Of a DNA stretch of 64,000 bases, positions 1 to 8,783 are shown piece after piece. The position numbers and the translations under genes were made by a program. Where the stretch lies: contig JAJDBX010000057.1 of NCBI GenBank assembly GCA_029261135.1, positions 53,559 through 117,558 on the forward strand. The letters run 5' to 3'. The DNA comes from Nitrospirota bacterium. GTDB lineage: Bacteria > Nitrospirota > Nitrospiria > SBBL01 > JAADHI01. The notes under the pieces were generated by a model. The model saw only the letters and a list, made by a program, of their open reading frames with translations. It made no database searches and was not told where the DNA came from. The first letter of the stretch is position 1. Each line of letters starts with the position of its first letter.

Positions 1-1248
1 TCTCACGTCCTCCGGCGCAAATTGAAGGACGCCTGTTTCGGAGGCCAAGACAACAAGATCATCCTGCGTGACGAGATAACGCGCCGGCCTGAGGCCGTTT
101 CGATCCAGTGTCGCACCGATCATTTTTCCATCGGTAAAGGCAATGGCGGCGGGGCCATCCCAGGGCTCCATCATCGCCGCATGGTATTCATAAAAGCCAC
201 GACGGTCGAGATCCATATGGGGGTTTCCTGCCCAGGCTTCTGGAATAAGCATCATCATGGCATGGGGTAATGAACGCCCTCCCATGACTAAAAACTCCAA
301 GGCGTTATCAAAACAAGCCGAATCACTTTGCTCTGAATCGATGATGGGGAAAAGCTTTTCGAGATCATCTTTGAAAAGGGAAGATGAAAAACGTCCCTGC
401 CGTGCCCGCATCCAATTAACATTGCCTTTCAGGGTATTGATTTCACCGTTATGGCAAGTGAAACGAAAGGGGTGTGCGAGCGGCCAACTTGGAAAAGTAT
501 TGGTTGAAAAACGGGAGTGCACGAGTGCCAGCGCGCTAGTGGTTTCCGAGTCGGTCAAATCGGGGAAAAAGAGAGGCACCTGATCTGGTAAAAGCAGTCC
601 TTTATAAAGGATAGTGTTACACGAAAGACTACAAACGTAAAAATAAGATTTTCCTTCAATGGCAGAGTTGAGTACGGCATTTTCAACGCGACGACGCAGC
701 ACATAGAGTTTTCGTTCAAATTCAGATTCGCTTAAGATATCACGTGCAATAAAAATTTGACGAATCGTCGGCATACTTTCTTGAGCAAGATATCCAATTT
801 GGCCGACCTTTGTAGGCACGTCACGCCAACCGATGAGTCGATGGTCTTCTTCTTGAATCATTTTTTCAAAAATACGTTCACAGGCAGCACGCTCTTTTGG
901 GTTTGGCGGGAGAAAAACCATGCCCACGCCATAGGCCCCAAGCGCCGGAAGATGAATACCTAACTCAGCCGTTGATCGCTCTAAAAGCTGATGTGGAATT
1001 TGTAATATAATGCCCGCCCCATCACCCGTACAGGGATCACAACCCACTGCGCCGCGATGAGTGAGGTTTTCAAGCACTTCCAGGGCTTTTTTGATGATGT
1101 CATGGGAACGGATGCCTTTGATATTGGCCACAAAACCAATCCCGCAACTATCATGCTCGTTTTGAGGGTCGTAGAGCCCTTGTTTCTTTGGGAGTTGGGC
1201 TGAAAAAGGTTGGCCGTTTTTTTTTGAAAAGGTTAAGGCGCTTTCCAT
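1..1248 (-). CDS. gltB: Glutamate synthase (GOGAT) large subunit, N-terminal part (runs off window)
   Basis: This is the amidotransferase end of glutamate synthase, which moves the glutamine amide nitrogen to 2-oxoglutarate in cytoplasmic ammonia assimilation. The frame is open for 416 codons from ATG at 1248 to the window edge. The start is preceded by GGAGAA. Residues 33-40 read DSCGIGFV; Cys35 would be the N-terminal nucleophile after propeptide removal, as known for class II amidotransferases. Downstream motifs such as TCHNGEINTLKGN and the DRNGLRPARY segment are characteristic of GltB. The synthase domain lies outside the window. Upstream are three small inverted repeats. Identity is very secure; the cofactor type (NADPH or ferredoxin) cannot be told from this part. 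Confidence 0.95.
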   Translation of the reverse strand, partial: MESALTFSKKNGQPFSAQLPKKQGLYDPQNEHDSCGIGFVANIKGIRSHDIIKKALEVLENLTHRGAVGCDPCTGDGAGIILQIPHQLLERSTAELGIHLPALGAYGVGMVFLPPNPKERAACERIFEKMIQEEDHRLIGWRDVPTKVGQIGYLAQESMPTIRQIFIARDILSESEFERKLYVLRRRVENAVLNSAIEGKSYFYVCSLSCNTILYKGLLLPDQVPLFFPDLTDSETTSALALVHSRFSTNTFPSWPLAHPFRFTCHNGEINTLKGNVNWMRARQGRFSSSLFKDDLEKLFPIIDSEQSDSACFDNALEFLVMGGRSLPHAMMMLIPEAWAGNPHMDLDRRGFYEYHAAMMEPWDGPAAIAFTDGKMIGATLDRNGLRPARYLVTQDDLVVLASETGVLQFAPEDVR

Positions 1249-1322
1249 AATTCTCCGAGATTTATCGATATATCTACAAACCCAGTATTTTTTAGGGTGT
1301 GGTTCTTATCCGATGGTTTTTT

Positions 1323-1387
1323 CTTATCAATCGATAAGTAGCTAAGCAGTATAGCTTAGGCGGCGGGCTGAAGACAAGATCTTGTCT
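1323..1387. repeat. Cluster of three short inverted repeats upstream of gltB
   Basis: Three adjacent hairpins or operator-like repeats lie between gltB and the nuclease gene: CTTATC-N4-GATAAG at 1323-1338, CTAAGC-N6-GCTTAG at 1342-1359, and the perfect 16-bp palindrome AGACAAGATCTTGTCT at 1372-1387. They sit 75-140 bp upstream of the gltB start, where a regulator could bind. None has a T-tract that would make it an obvious terminator. Function is not known. Confidence 0.45.
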
Positions 1388-1517
1388 GACGAACTTTTAG
1401 AGAGAGAGTTGTTTTTATGTGAAAAATACCACTAAAACCACCAAGAAATTCGTAAAAATAAGATTTTTTTGAGTTGGTGAGACAGAAAATGAAGTGTTTG
1501 AACTGTCGTCACCTCAC

Positions 1518-1892
1518 TTAATAAGATTGATAAATCGCGAAACCTTTTGAAACAAGTTCATCATTGATATTGATATAATCAAGTCCATCTTTAAGCCAAA
1601 TTTCGACGAGAAAACGACCATATTTTCCTTTTTTATCTCGCACGGTTTGTACAATAATTTCCTGATTTTCGATGCGATTTCTCAGGTAATCCCTTGCTTC
1701 CAATCCCTTTTCTCGTTCCTCCCCTCTGACTTCGGGTGCATTGATACGATTTAAACGCAAGGATTCATTTCTGACAACAATACTGAGGCCCAAATCAATA
1801 TCAGCCCTGATCGTGTCGGCATCATAAACAGAACGTACACTGGCTCTGTAAGTGTATAAGTGGGTTTCATCTATCATAGACGTTTTCTTCAT
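1518..1892 (-). CDS. Staphylococcal-nuclease-like (SNase) endonuclease, about 124 aa
   Basis: A small SNase-fold nuclease, a Ca-dependent hydrolase of DNA/RNA phosphodiester bonds in characterised members. The Ca-binding DADT (in YDADTIRAD), the RLNRINAPE stretch carrying the catalytic Arg and Glu, and YGR with the second Arg are all present, so activity is plausible. The frame is open further upstream to 2066, but that extra 58-residue N-terminus has odd composition and no family resemblance. ATG at 1892 (MKKTSM) is preferred; ATG at 1877 would also leave the domain intact. No cleavable signal peptide is evident with this start. It appears to be a single-gene unit. Confidence 0.75.
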   Translation of the reverse strand: MKKTSMIDETHLYTYRASVRSVYDADTIRADIDLGLSIVVRNESLRLNRINAPEVRGEEREKGLEARDYLRNRIENQEIIVQTVRDKKGKYGRFLVEIWLKDGLDYININDELVSKGFAIYQSY

Positions 1893-2265
1893 ATTGTTCT
1901 CAACTGAATGCTTTAAAAGAAAAGCTCCCGTCCATCTTGTCTTGTTGGTATAGTAGCGAAACCCCTGATAAATTGCAAATTCGTATAAATATTGTGACCA
2001 TGAGCCTAAGCTCTCAGCTTCAGAGTGTTTCTGTTGTTTTGATCTTTGTAGTGAAACTCGAGGCATTTAGGGATGCTTCCCTTCTTGCTAGAATATTAGA
2101 TCAAACGATACTATTACATGTCGATGCTTCTGACTCATGGCATAGTTGAAGACATTGCGCTCATGGGTATTTAAAATGTTCATTAAAAAAGAGTCCATGC
2201 TTTTTTCTAAAAAACGGGCCAAATGGCACTCACTACGAAGTAATCGTTGATAATCTGGAGTGGTG
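1893..2265. other. Intergenic stretch, 373 bp
   Basis: Lies between the divergently transcribed nuclease gene and the FIST pseudogene. The minus strand stays open to 2066 but looks non-coding. No RNA gene, convincing promoter or repeat was recognised. Confidence 0.5.
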
Positions 2266-3913
2266 ATGAAAATTGAACAAAATATTTGGGTAGAATCCGC
2301 CGGCTGGAAAGAAGCCTCAAAAACAGGACTCGGAGCGACGGATCATCTGGTATTGTTGTTCGGGTCGACTACTATTTTAAATCAAAAACCGCATCTCGAA
2401 GAGATTAAAACACCTTATCCACAGGCACATCTTCTGGGCTGCTCTACCGCAGGAGAAATATGTGGGACTCAAGTTTACGATCATTCCCTCGGCACAATCG
2501 CAGTGCCATTCGAGCATTCAACAATAGAGTGTGCCCAGTAGAAAATCAATGAAGAAAGAACCAGCCTGCAGGTGGGTGAAGTCCTCGCCAAGTCCTTGCT
2601 TCACGATGACTTGGCTCACATTTTTGTGCTTTCTGACGGGATTGCGGTCAATGGCATGAACTTGTCGAGGGACTGACCACCCATCTACCGAGCGGTGTCA
2701 CGCTGACACGGGGCTTATCTGGCGATGGAGACCGTTTTCAGGAAATGCTTGTTTTGTTGGATGGTTTTCCATAAAGTGGGAATGTGGCTGTTGTAGGGCT
2801 TTATGGGAACCGATTAAAAGTGGGCTTTGGTTCTCTTGGCGGTTGGGACTCTTTTGGGCCAGAACGCCTGATCACCCGCTCTGGCGGATTGAAGAAGAAG
2901 TGGAAGGGGTTCTGGATGTTTTTGGGAAAAAATACCATCCTCACAGGCTTTTATTCCTAGGGGGAAATCTCCCCCTTTACCTCAAAGGGCAAGTCCGGAC
3001 TCCATAATCAAACAATGACAATCACAACATTGTCGGAGACTTAGATTTGGAACGAATTCACAGTCTATTAAGACGTCAGTTGCGGCGTTATTTTGGAAAC
3101 CCTGGGACGGTTCCAGATGAATGGCAAGGCCTCATCAAACTCATCAAAGAAGCCTATTTTCAGTTTAGATGAGGATCGTGAGATGATCGAACGTTCTTTG
3201 GATTTAAGTTCCAAAGAACTGATCCAAGCCCATGCAAATATCCGAACGATCTATGAGCGCATTATTACAAGTAGTGTGGATGGGATCTTTACCGTTGACC
3301 TCAACCTAAACTGCACCGTTTGGAATCCGGGCATGGGAAAAACTCAGTGCGGAAAAATTATTTAACAAATATGAACTGGTGGGAAAGTTAGGCGAATTGA
3401 AAGAAATCAGTTTTAAAAAAACAGATTAGCAGCCCAGTCGCAATCGGACTTAAACGGGTCTTTATTAACGTTGATTTTGAGTTATTAGAGCGATTCTCTT
3501 GTCCCGATAAACCGCCTAAGCTGGATATCATCCTTGAAATTTCAGAGCGAGAGGCACTGAATCATGTGAAAAGTATTTTACAGATAGCTCAAACCTGGCG
3601 TAGTAAAGGCTATAAATTCGCCATTGATGATTTTGGCGCAGGATTTATCTCACTTCCCTTTATTGCGAGGCTTGTTCCTGAATATGTCAAGTTGGATCGG
3701 ATGACCATCTTAGATGCGGTGTCGTCTTTGAAATTTAGAAAATTTTTAAATTATATGATCTTGGCTTTAAGAAATTACTCAAAAAAAGGCATTATCGCGG
3801 AAGGCATTGAAACCGAAAAAGAACTCCGAGTTGTGAAAAAAATGGGGGTTCACCTGATCCAAGGCGATCTCTTAGGAAAACCTGAAATCGTTTATACTCC
3901 AACAAATCGCTGA
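2266..3913 (+). pseudogene. Degraded FIST-PAS-EAL sensory/c-di-GMP protein
   Basis: Remains of a multidomain signalling protein. From ATG 2266 (GGAG five bases upstream) an intact piece encodes a FIST N-domain with GCSTAGEICG and a following D-S pair. After the stop at about 2541, out-of-frame pieces continue the family ([36 protein letters not shown]). A PAS-like piece follows at 3180-3360 (SSVDGIFTVDLN...WNPGM), then a frame change and the C-terminal half of an EAL domain (ILEISEREAL, IDDFGAGF, VKLDR, AEGIETE) to 3913. The first half of EAL, including the ExL motif, is missing, so an internal deletion accompanies several frameshifts and stops. It is surely non-functional as a whole. Confidence 0.85.
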
Positions 3914-4014
3914 TAGAACAAACCCTGTAACTGCATCACTTTTCAATTGATGAGAACTCACCCTCAAGTGATCCCAATAATAAATTTTTTAATAGACCAA
4001 AAAGAAATATGCTC

Positions 4015-6339
4015 TTAAGAGCTCGTCGCACGCGTGACCGCAAGGGTATAGGTTTTACTTGTTAGTTCGTCTTCCGAAGTGACCCGAACAGTGATCGGAT
4101 TGAGGCCTTCATTAAGCGCGACAGGGTTTTCTGGAGATCCATCGTTAATCGTGACGGTTGCGCCACTGAACTCTGCCGTCGGTGTCAAAGTAATATTCGA
4201 GGTCTCAAAAGAGACCGATGCGACATAGTCTAATATATCAGCATCAAAGTCGGGTATTAATGATGTTGCATCAGAGAGCGTCAGGCCCGAAAGGTTGGCA
4301 TTTCTAAATGGGAATGAATAAGAGATCGAATAAACAGCACCGCTATCTTGTCGGTTGTTATCTGTTTGATCTCCATTAATCCCCGTCGCAACGCTATCCT
4401 CGAAAGGTGCGCCGACGACCAAGAGATTGTCAGAAAGGGCGAGACCGACACCAAAGCGGTCTTGCGCATCTGCATTCGAGCCCTTGATGTAGGTCTGCTG
4501 AAGCCAGTGATCCTTTTTTCGTGTAAAAAGATAAACAGCTCCCGTGTCGAGTGCATTGTTATTATTTGAGAAACCATCGAAATCCCTTGTATCGCTATCT
4601 TCCAAAAAAGCACTTACGGCCAATACATTATTGAATAAAGAAACATTGGTTCCAAATCCGTCAAACCTGTTTGTGTTCGAGGCTTTGAGATAAGCTTGCT
4701 GTGTCCAAGAAACACCTGTTCGCTCAAAGATATAGACGGCTCCGCTATCCGATGCGCTGTTATTTGAATCATCTCCATTAATCCCGGTTGCTGCGCTATC
4801 TTCGGATCGTGCCCCGACAGCCAGGGTATGACCGAGGAGACTCACACTGCCGCCAAAGGCATCAGAGATCTCACTGTTACTTGCTTTAATGTAGGCTTGT
4901 TGTGTCCAGGTATCATTTGCTCTCGTAAAAACATAAACCGCGCCGCTATTCTTGTTATTATTGTTTTCCCTGGGATTTTGGCTGAGATTGATCCCCTTAA
5001 ACGCGCTGGCTTCAAATGGAGCGCCCACAACCAAGGTGTCCCCCGAAAGAGAGACGCTTCCACCAAACAGATCGCCTGCCTCCGTATTAATCCCTTTAGG
5101 GCTCGCCTGTTGTGTCCAGTCAGATCCACTTATAGGATCACCTGTTCGTGTAAAAATATAGACGGCCCCGCTGTCGAGACCGGAATTGTCAGCAAATTGA
5201 GCGCCCACAACCAGGGTGTCTCCTGAAAGGGTCACGCTGCCGCCAAACTGATCACCTGCTTTAAGACGCGGTATCGTAATGTCTTCTCGACTCCAAGTCG
5301 CTCCTATTCGTGTAAAAAGATAGACCGTCCCGCTATCGCTTCCTTTCCCATCATCAAATCGTGCGCCCACAGCGAGGATATTCCCAGAGAGGGCAAGACT
5401 GCTCCCAAACCCATCCTGTGGTGAAATGATCAAACCTTTAAGGTAAGCTTCTTTTTCCCACTCACCATTAACGCGCGTGAAAACATAAACGGCACCGCTA
5501 TTTTCTGCACTATTATCAAATTCACTCGTACCGTCACTATCTTCTCCGGGTGCTCCGACAGCCAGAGTGTCTCCGGATAACGCAATACTCCAGCCAAAAT
5601 GGTCGTTAGAATCGCTATTCGAGGCCTTAAGGTAAGCCTCATATGCGAAGTCCCCCGCGACCTGGCGTGTGAGGTTAATCGTATAATCCTTTGTAATGAT
5701 GCCGTCTGGCGCGGTGACCGTGACAAGAATCTCATTATCTCCTTCCGATAGATCAAGGGAGAAAGGCCCTGTGACGGCGGTCTCATTAATATGGACTGTG
5801 GCACCGCTCAAGCTCACTTCAATCTGGATCGTTGTCGCGACACTCAGAAAACCGACGGTCGCAGTGTAACTTGTAATCCCAGAATCGAATTCAGGACTCA
5901 AAATGACATCCGAGAGCGATAATGCTTTAAGATCGGCGTTTGCGGGCAGTTGAATCGCACGACTGAGGGTGATCCGATAGCTTTGGCTCGTGACACCGTT
6001 TGACGCAGTCACCAACACTTCAATGATATTGTCCCCTTCATTAAGCGGGATTGAAACAGGTGATGCGGCAGGCTCCCCATTGACAGTCACTCTTGCACCG
6101 CTGTTTCCAGCGTTCGGCGTGACGGTGACACTCGAAACCAAGGGAGGAACAGAAGCCGTATAATCGGTAATGGATGGATTAAAATCAGGGCTTAATGTGC
6201 CGTTGGAAAGAAGGATATCAATTAAATTTGTATTTGAAGCACCTGCGCTGCTCTCGGATTCGTCACCACAGGCTCCCAGTCCAAGTGCGAAGAATAAAGC
6301 CGTGAAAACAAACAAAAATGATTTAATGGATTGAGCCAT
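4015..6339 (-). CDS. Large lipoprotein: cadherin-like domains flanking a seven-bladed FG-GAP propeller
   Basis: A 774-residue predicted lipoprotein of the envelope. A hydrophobic signal peptide ends in the lipobox LGAC at about residue 24. Two cadherin-like beta-sandwich domains (about 37-130 and 136-227; pattern LSPxFxxxITxYTAxV) precede seven repeats of about 60 residues with the pattern FGxSxxLSGDxLxVGA...SGAVYxFTR (about 230-680), and a third cadherin-like domain closes the protein. Seven FG-GAP-type repeats suggest one closed seven-bladed propeller, used in known families for adhesion or ligand binding. No enzymatic motif was seen. A plausible promoter on the minus strand has TTGATT at 6474-6469 and TAATAT at 6451-6446 with a 17-bp spacer. 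Partner unknown. Confidence 0.85.
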   Translation of the reverse strand: MAQSIKSFLFVFTALFFALGLGACGDESESSAGASNTNLIDILLSNGTLSPDFNPSITDYTASVPPLVSSVTVTPNAGNSGARVTVNGEPAASPVSIPLNEGDNIIEVLVTASNGVTSQSYRITLSRAIQLPANADLKALSLSDVILSPEFDSGITSYTATVGFLSVATTIQIEVSLSGATVHINETAVTGPFSLDLSEGDNEILVTVTAPDGIITKDYTINLTRQVAGDFAYEAYLKASNSDSNDHFGWSIALSGDTLAVGAPGEDSDGTSEFDNSAENSGAVYVFTRVNGEWEKEAYLKGLIISPQDGFGSSLALSGNILAVGARFDDGKGSDSGTVYLFTRIGATWSREDITIPRLKAGDQFGGSVTLSGDTLVVGAQFADNSGLDSGAVYIFTRTGDPISGSDWTQQASPKGINTEAGDLFGGSVSLSGDTLVVGAPFEASAFKGINLSQNPRENNNNKNSGAVYVFTRANDTWTQQAYIKASNSEISDAFGGSVSLLGHTLAVGARSEDSAATGINGDDSNNSASDSGAVYIFERTGVSWTQQAYLKASNTNRFDGFGTNVSLFNNVLAVSAFLEDSDTRDFDGFSNNNNALDTGAVYLFTRKKDHWLQQTYIKGSNADAQDRFGVGLALSDNLLVVGAPFEDSVATGINGDQTDNNRQDSGAVYSISYSFPFRNANLSGLTLSDATSLIPDFDADILDYVASVSFETSNITLTPTAEFSGATVTINDGSPENPVALNEGLNPITVRVTSEDELTSKTYTLAVTRATSS

Positions 6340-6787
6340 TTATCATGTGCTCTCGGTCAAAGTTTGGACAAAAACCGAATGCGACACCCCATTCTTCATA
6401 AAACAAGATAACTTGAGCGGATTCAAATCCAACACAAAATTCTATATATTATGTAAATTAGAAATAAAAATCAAGTCATTTATGATCTAAGAGATGATCG
6501 TGTTGTACCACAGGGGCAAAACCCTAAAGTGTTCAAAGTGCTTTTTGTATGGCGTCATGCTATCGATTTCCTTGTCAGATTTGAGGGTATTATATGAGCT
6601 GAATGCGATCACGTAAAGCCGAAGACCATTATGTAAGTAGAAAATGTGCAGAGCGTGGGGAATTTCAAGCATTCAAATTGGAGATGACCGCATTAGAGGC
6701 GGCATTTCGATCCTTGATGAATTTGATCATAGAAAAAATGGGTAAAAACGTATTCAAAAACCCTGGGCCAGCACAAGAGGAATTGGC
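6340..6787. other. Intergenic stretch, 448 bp
   Basis: The left 140 bp hold the likely promoter of the FG-GAP lipoprotein (TTGATT-N17-TAATAT, minus strand, 6474-6446). The rest has only short open frames on either strand without family resemblance. It may be eroded sequence belonging to the sensor pseudogene at its right. Confidence 0.5.
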
Positions 6788-7325
6788 TCAAATCCTTGTA
6801 CGAAACGCTCCGCTGATTTCGTGACCGATGTCGGTAAAAATCCAGATCTCTGCTTTATTAAAATCGTGCGCCTTTGTGCAATGATGGATACCGAAGAGCC
6901 AGGGTTTTTCAAATGTGGGTTGGATGGACATGTATAGCATTGATTCCATGTTAAACAAGGTTTTAATCTGCTGATATTGCTCAGGCCATGCTTTCTGGTC
7001 GTCGGACCAAAGCGCACTGTTTACACCTTTAATTTCGTGAAAGAGATTCGATATGAACGGCATGAATGGACTATTAAATGGTATTTTACAACTGGATCGA
7101 CTTTATCGTAGGTTTTTCCCCATAAAGTGACACCCGGTCCATGGGGTAATTGACATTCACGATTTTAATGCGGTTTGCGGGGCGATCAGAGGAATTAATT
7201 TCGCCGATAGCAACGACCCTGTATTCACAGGGGACAAGGTTGGAGATAGAAAAAAGAAGATCTTGTAATGATTGGTCTTGGTCTATCCTTAATGAACGAT
7301 TAATGATCTCCAAAACCCAAATCAA
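6788..7325 (-). pseudogene. Broken sensor/regulator gene (LuxR-type sensory segment plus GAF-like segment)
   Basis: Reading right to left on the minus strand, one frame gives a start-like MIWVLEIINRSL and VNYPMDRVSLYGEK. A second frame continues with YDKVDPVVKYHL, and a third resumes at NSPFMPFISNLF. This order resembles the ligand-binding part of LuxR-family regulators. The next piece, 7063-6788, has a GAF-like ending (EKPWLFGIHHC...FNKAEIWIFTDIG). At least two frame changes, near 7110 and 7070, interrupt it and no DNA-binding or kinase domain follows. It may be one gene or two fused remnants; family assignment rests on memory of the fold patterns. Confidence 0.5.
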
Positions 7326-7510
7326 TTCATTTTGATGATAAATCGCTTTTGTCCAACATACTTCATCACCCCTGTAACATAGTTTTGGCGAGATAGGAAC
7401 AACTATATTATAAGTAACAAGCTATTCATAATTTAGGATATTAAATGGAAAACGGCGAAATAACTACTGGCAGTCCGTACAGATAGAAGTTAAGGGGTTT
7501 CTCATGATTC

Positions 7511-7531
7511 GGCCATTTTTCAAAAATGACC
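7511..7531. repeat. AT-rich inverted repeat downstream of sufU
   Basis: GGCCATTTTT and AAAAATGACC form a 10-bp stem, with one wobble pair, around a single base, 43 bp past the sufU stop. No T-run follows on the minus strand, so it is at best a weak terminator or mRNA-end stabiliser. Confidence 0.3.
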
Positions 7532-7573
7532 TCAAAGGCTGAGAAAGGAATAAAAGTCTCTCGGTTGACCACA

Positions 7574-7999
7574 TTAAATCGAGGCAAGCGCGTTAGATAG
7601 GGCTTCCCAGGCAATTAAGACACAACGACGGCGTGCAGGAAAGTCTCTCACGGATGACAAGGCCTCAAGCGTGTGGAGGGGTTCTTTGACCTCGAGACTA
7701 CTGCCTTGACCAAACCAGACTTGCATCTTTTCGCAGAGTAGCTGTGCTTCTTCTTTTTTTTTGCCAGTGACGACCTCAGACATTATGGATGCCGAAGCGA
7801 TACAGATGGAGCACCCGCGTCCTCTGAATTTCACCAAATCGAGGGTTTCTCCATGCTGAAAAAGCCCCACTTCAATTTCGTCGCCACAACGCGGGTTATT
7901 GCCACGATGAATAACATTGGCCCCTGTGAGCTCACCCCTATTTCGTGGATGACGAAAATGATCTAAGAGGACATTTCTATAAATAACATTTTTAATCAT
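7574..7999 (-). CDS. sufU: SufU/NifU-like Fe-S cluster assembly protein
   Basis: A 141-residue SufU-type protein of the cytoplasmic iron-sulfur assembly machinery. In SufU systems it takes sulfur from the SufS desulfurase and acts as a zinc-bound sulfur-transfer protein or scaffold. The three family cysteines are present in NPRCGD, GRGCSICIASASIMSE and RRRCVLIAWEAL. Its start at 7999 is preceded by AGGAAG. It lies 11 bp after the end of a sufS remnant, the usual gene order, but that partner is truncated. Either a second desulfurase elsewhere serves it, or it is itself a relic still under no visible damage. Confidence 0.85.
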   Translation of the reverse strand: MIKNVIYRNVLLDHFRHPRNRGELTGANVIHRGNNPRCGDEIEVGLFQHGETLDLVKFRGRGCSICIASASIMSEVVTGKKKEEAQLLCEKMQVWFGQGSSLEVKEPLHTLEALSSVRDFPARRRCVLIAWEALSNALASI

Positions 8000-8010
8000 G
8001 GGCTTCCTAT

Positions 8011-8345
8011 TCAGAGCAATAATCGTCGGGCTTTGTCAATCGTAGACAATAATGCCCCAATATCTTCTTGGGAATTGTACAAACCAAAACTGGCACGGAT
8101 TGTGCCGGGGATATCAAGAGTATTCATGAGTCGCTGACAAGCATGATTTCCGACCCCGAGTGCGACATCATGCTCTCCGGCCAGCTGGGCAACATCATAA
8201 GGATGAACCCCGCTGAGACCCCGGAATCCGGCCATAAACGGATATCTTGAAATTTTGAAAGTGCTTCGACTGTGCTATTCCTTAAGGTCTTCACATGATG
8301 TTTGATGGTTTCAAAACCCTGATCAGAAAGATACTCAGCCGCTTG
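8011..8345 (-). pseudogene. sufS: Truncated, frameshifted SufS cysteine desulfurase (C-terminal end only)
   Basis: Only the last quarter of a SufS-type PLP cysteine desulfurase remains. The right part (8345-8240) encodes AAEYLSDQGFETIKHH...SKFQDIRLWP in one frame. The left part (8235-8011) encodes GVHPYDVAQLAGEH...GTIRASFGLYN in another. The PLP lysine domain is missing. The region where the family has a GHHCAQP-type active-site loop reads GNHACQRLM, with the cysteine displaced by one position. Ends in TGA at 8011, next to sufU. Clearly non-functional as a desulfurase. Confidence 0.8.
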
Positions 8346-8783
8346 GGAAAATCTGTTTTACAATCTCGCCCCGGATTCTTTGTGGTGACGAGTGGACGAT
8401 TTTTTGTGACAGACATCTTGTGTGCTCCTCATTGCGTTTCGGGTGATCTGTGCTTGTTTGAGATGGGTTCTATCTCTGAGCTCTTCTTTTCATGAAGGTT
8501 CAAAGATATGTTGGGATCATTTTCTGTCAAGAGCAACAACCGTTTTCGATGAGCTTTTCTTGGGCCCTGATCCAATATTTTGGATCATAGTGGCAAGCGC
8601 GAAGGGTCGGTAGCACTTGCGTATTCCGAGGATAATATCTAAAATACCTTAAGTTATCAAGAGGCTCCGATTTCAGCAGGATATTTTAAGGGATCAAAGT
8701 ATTTTTATCAGGTGAGGTTTCGCACAAAATGTAATATTGACGATTTTTTTAAGGACATCTCGTGTATTTTAAAGACGGGCTAA
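8346..8783. other. Intergenic stretch, 438 bp, unrecognised
   Basis: This is where the missing part of sufS would be expected, but no desulfurase segments were found. Short peptides in both strands were not recognised. An AT-rich run near 8740-8783 leads into the following lipoprotein gene and may hold its promoter. Confidence 0.45.

Noticed and set aside
1893..2066. 58-codon upstream extension of the nuclease gene
   Set aside because: The added peptide has no family resemblance, and ATG 1892 gives the normal SNase length.
6603..6824. 73-codon open frame on the plus strand
   Set aside because: No ribosome site or family resemblance; overlaps the sensor pseudogene on the other strand.
8422..8640. 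Short peptides upstream of the sufS stump (for example HYDPKYWIRAQEKL in a minus frame)
   Set aside because: Could not be linked to SufS or to any family; frame is short and ends in stops.
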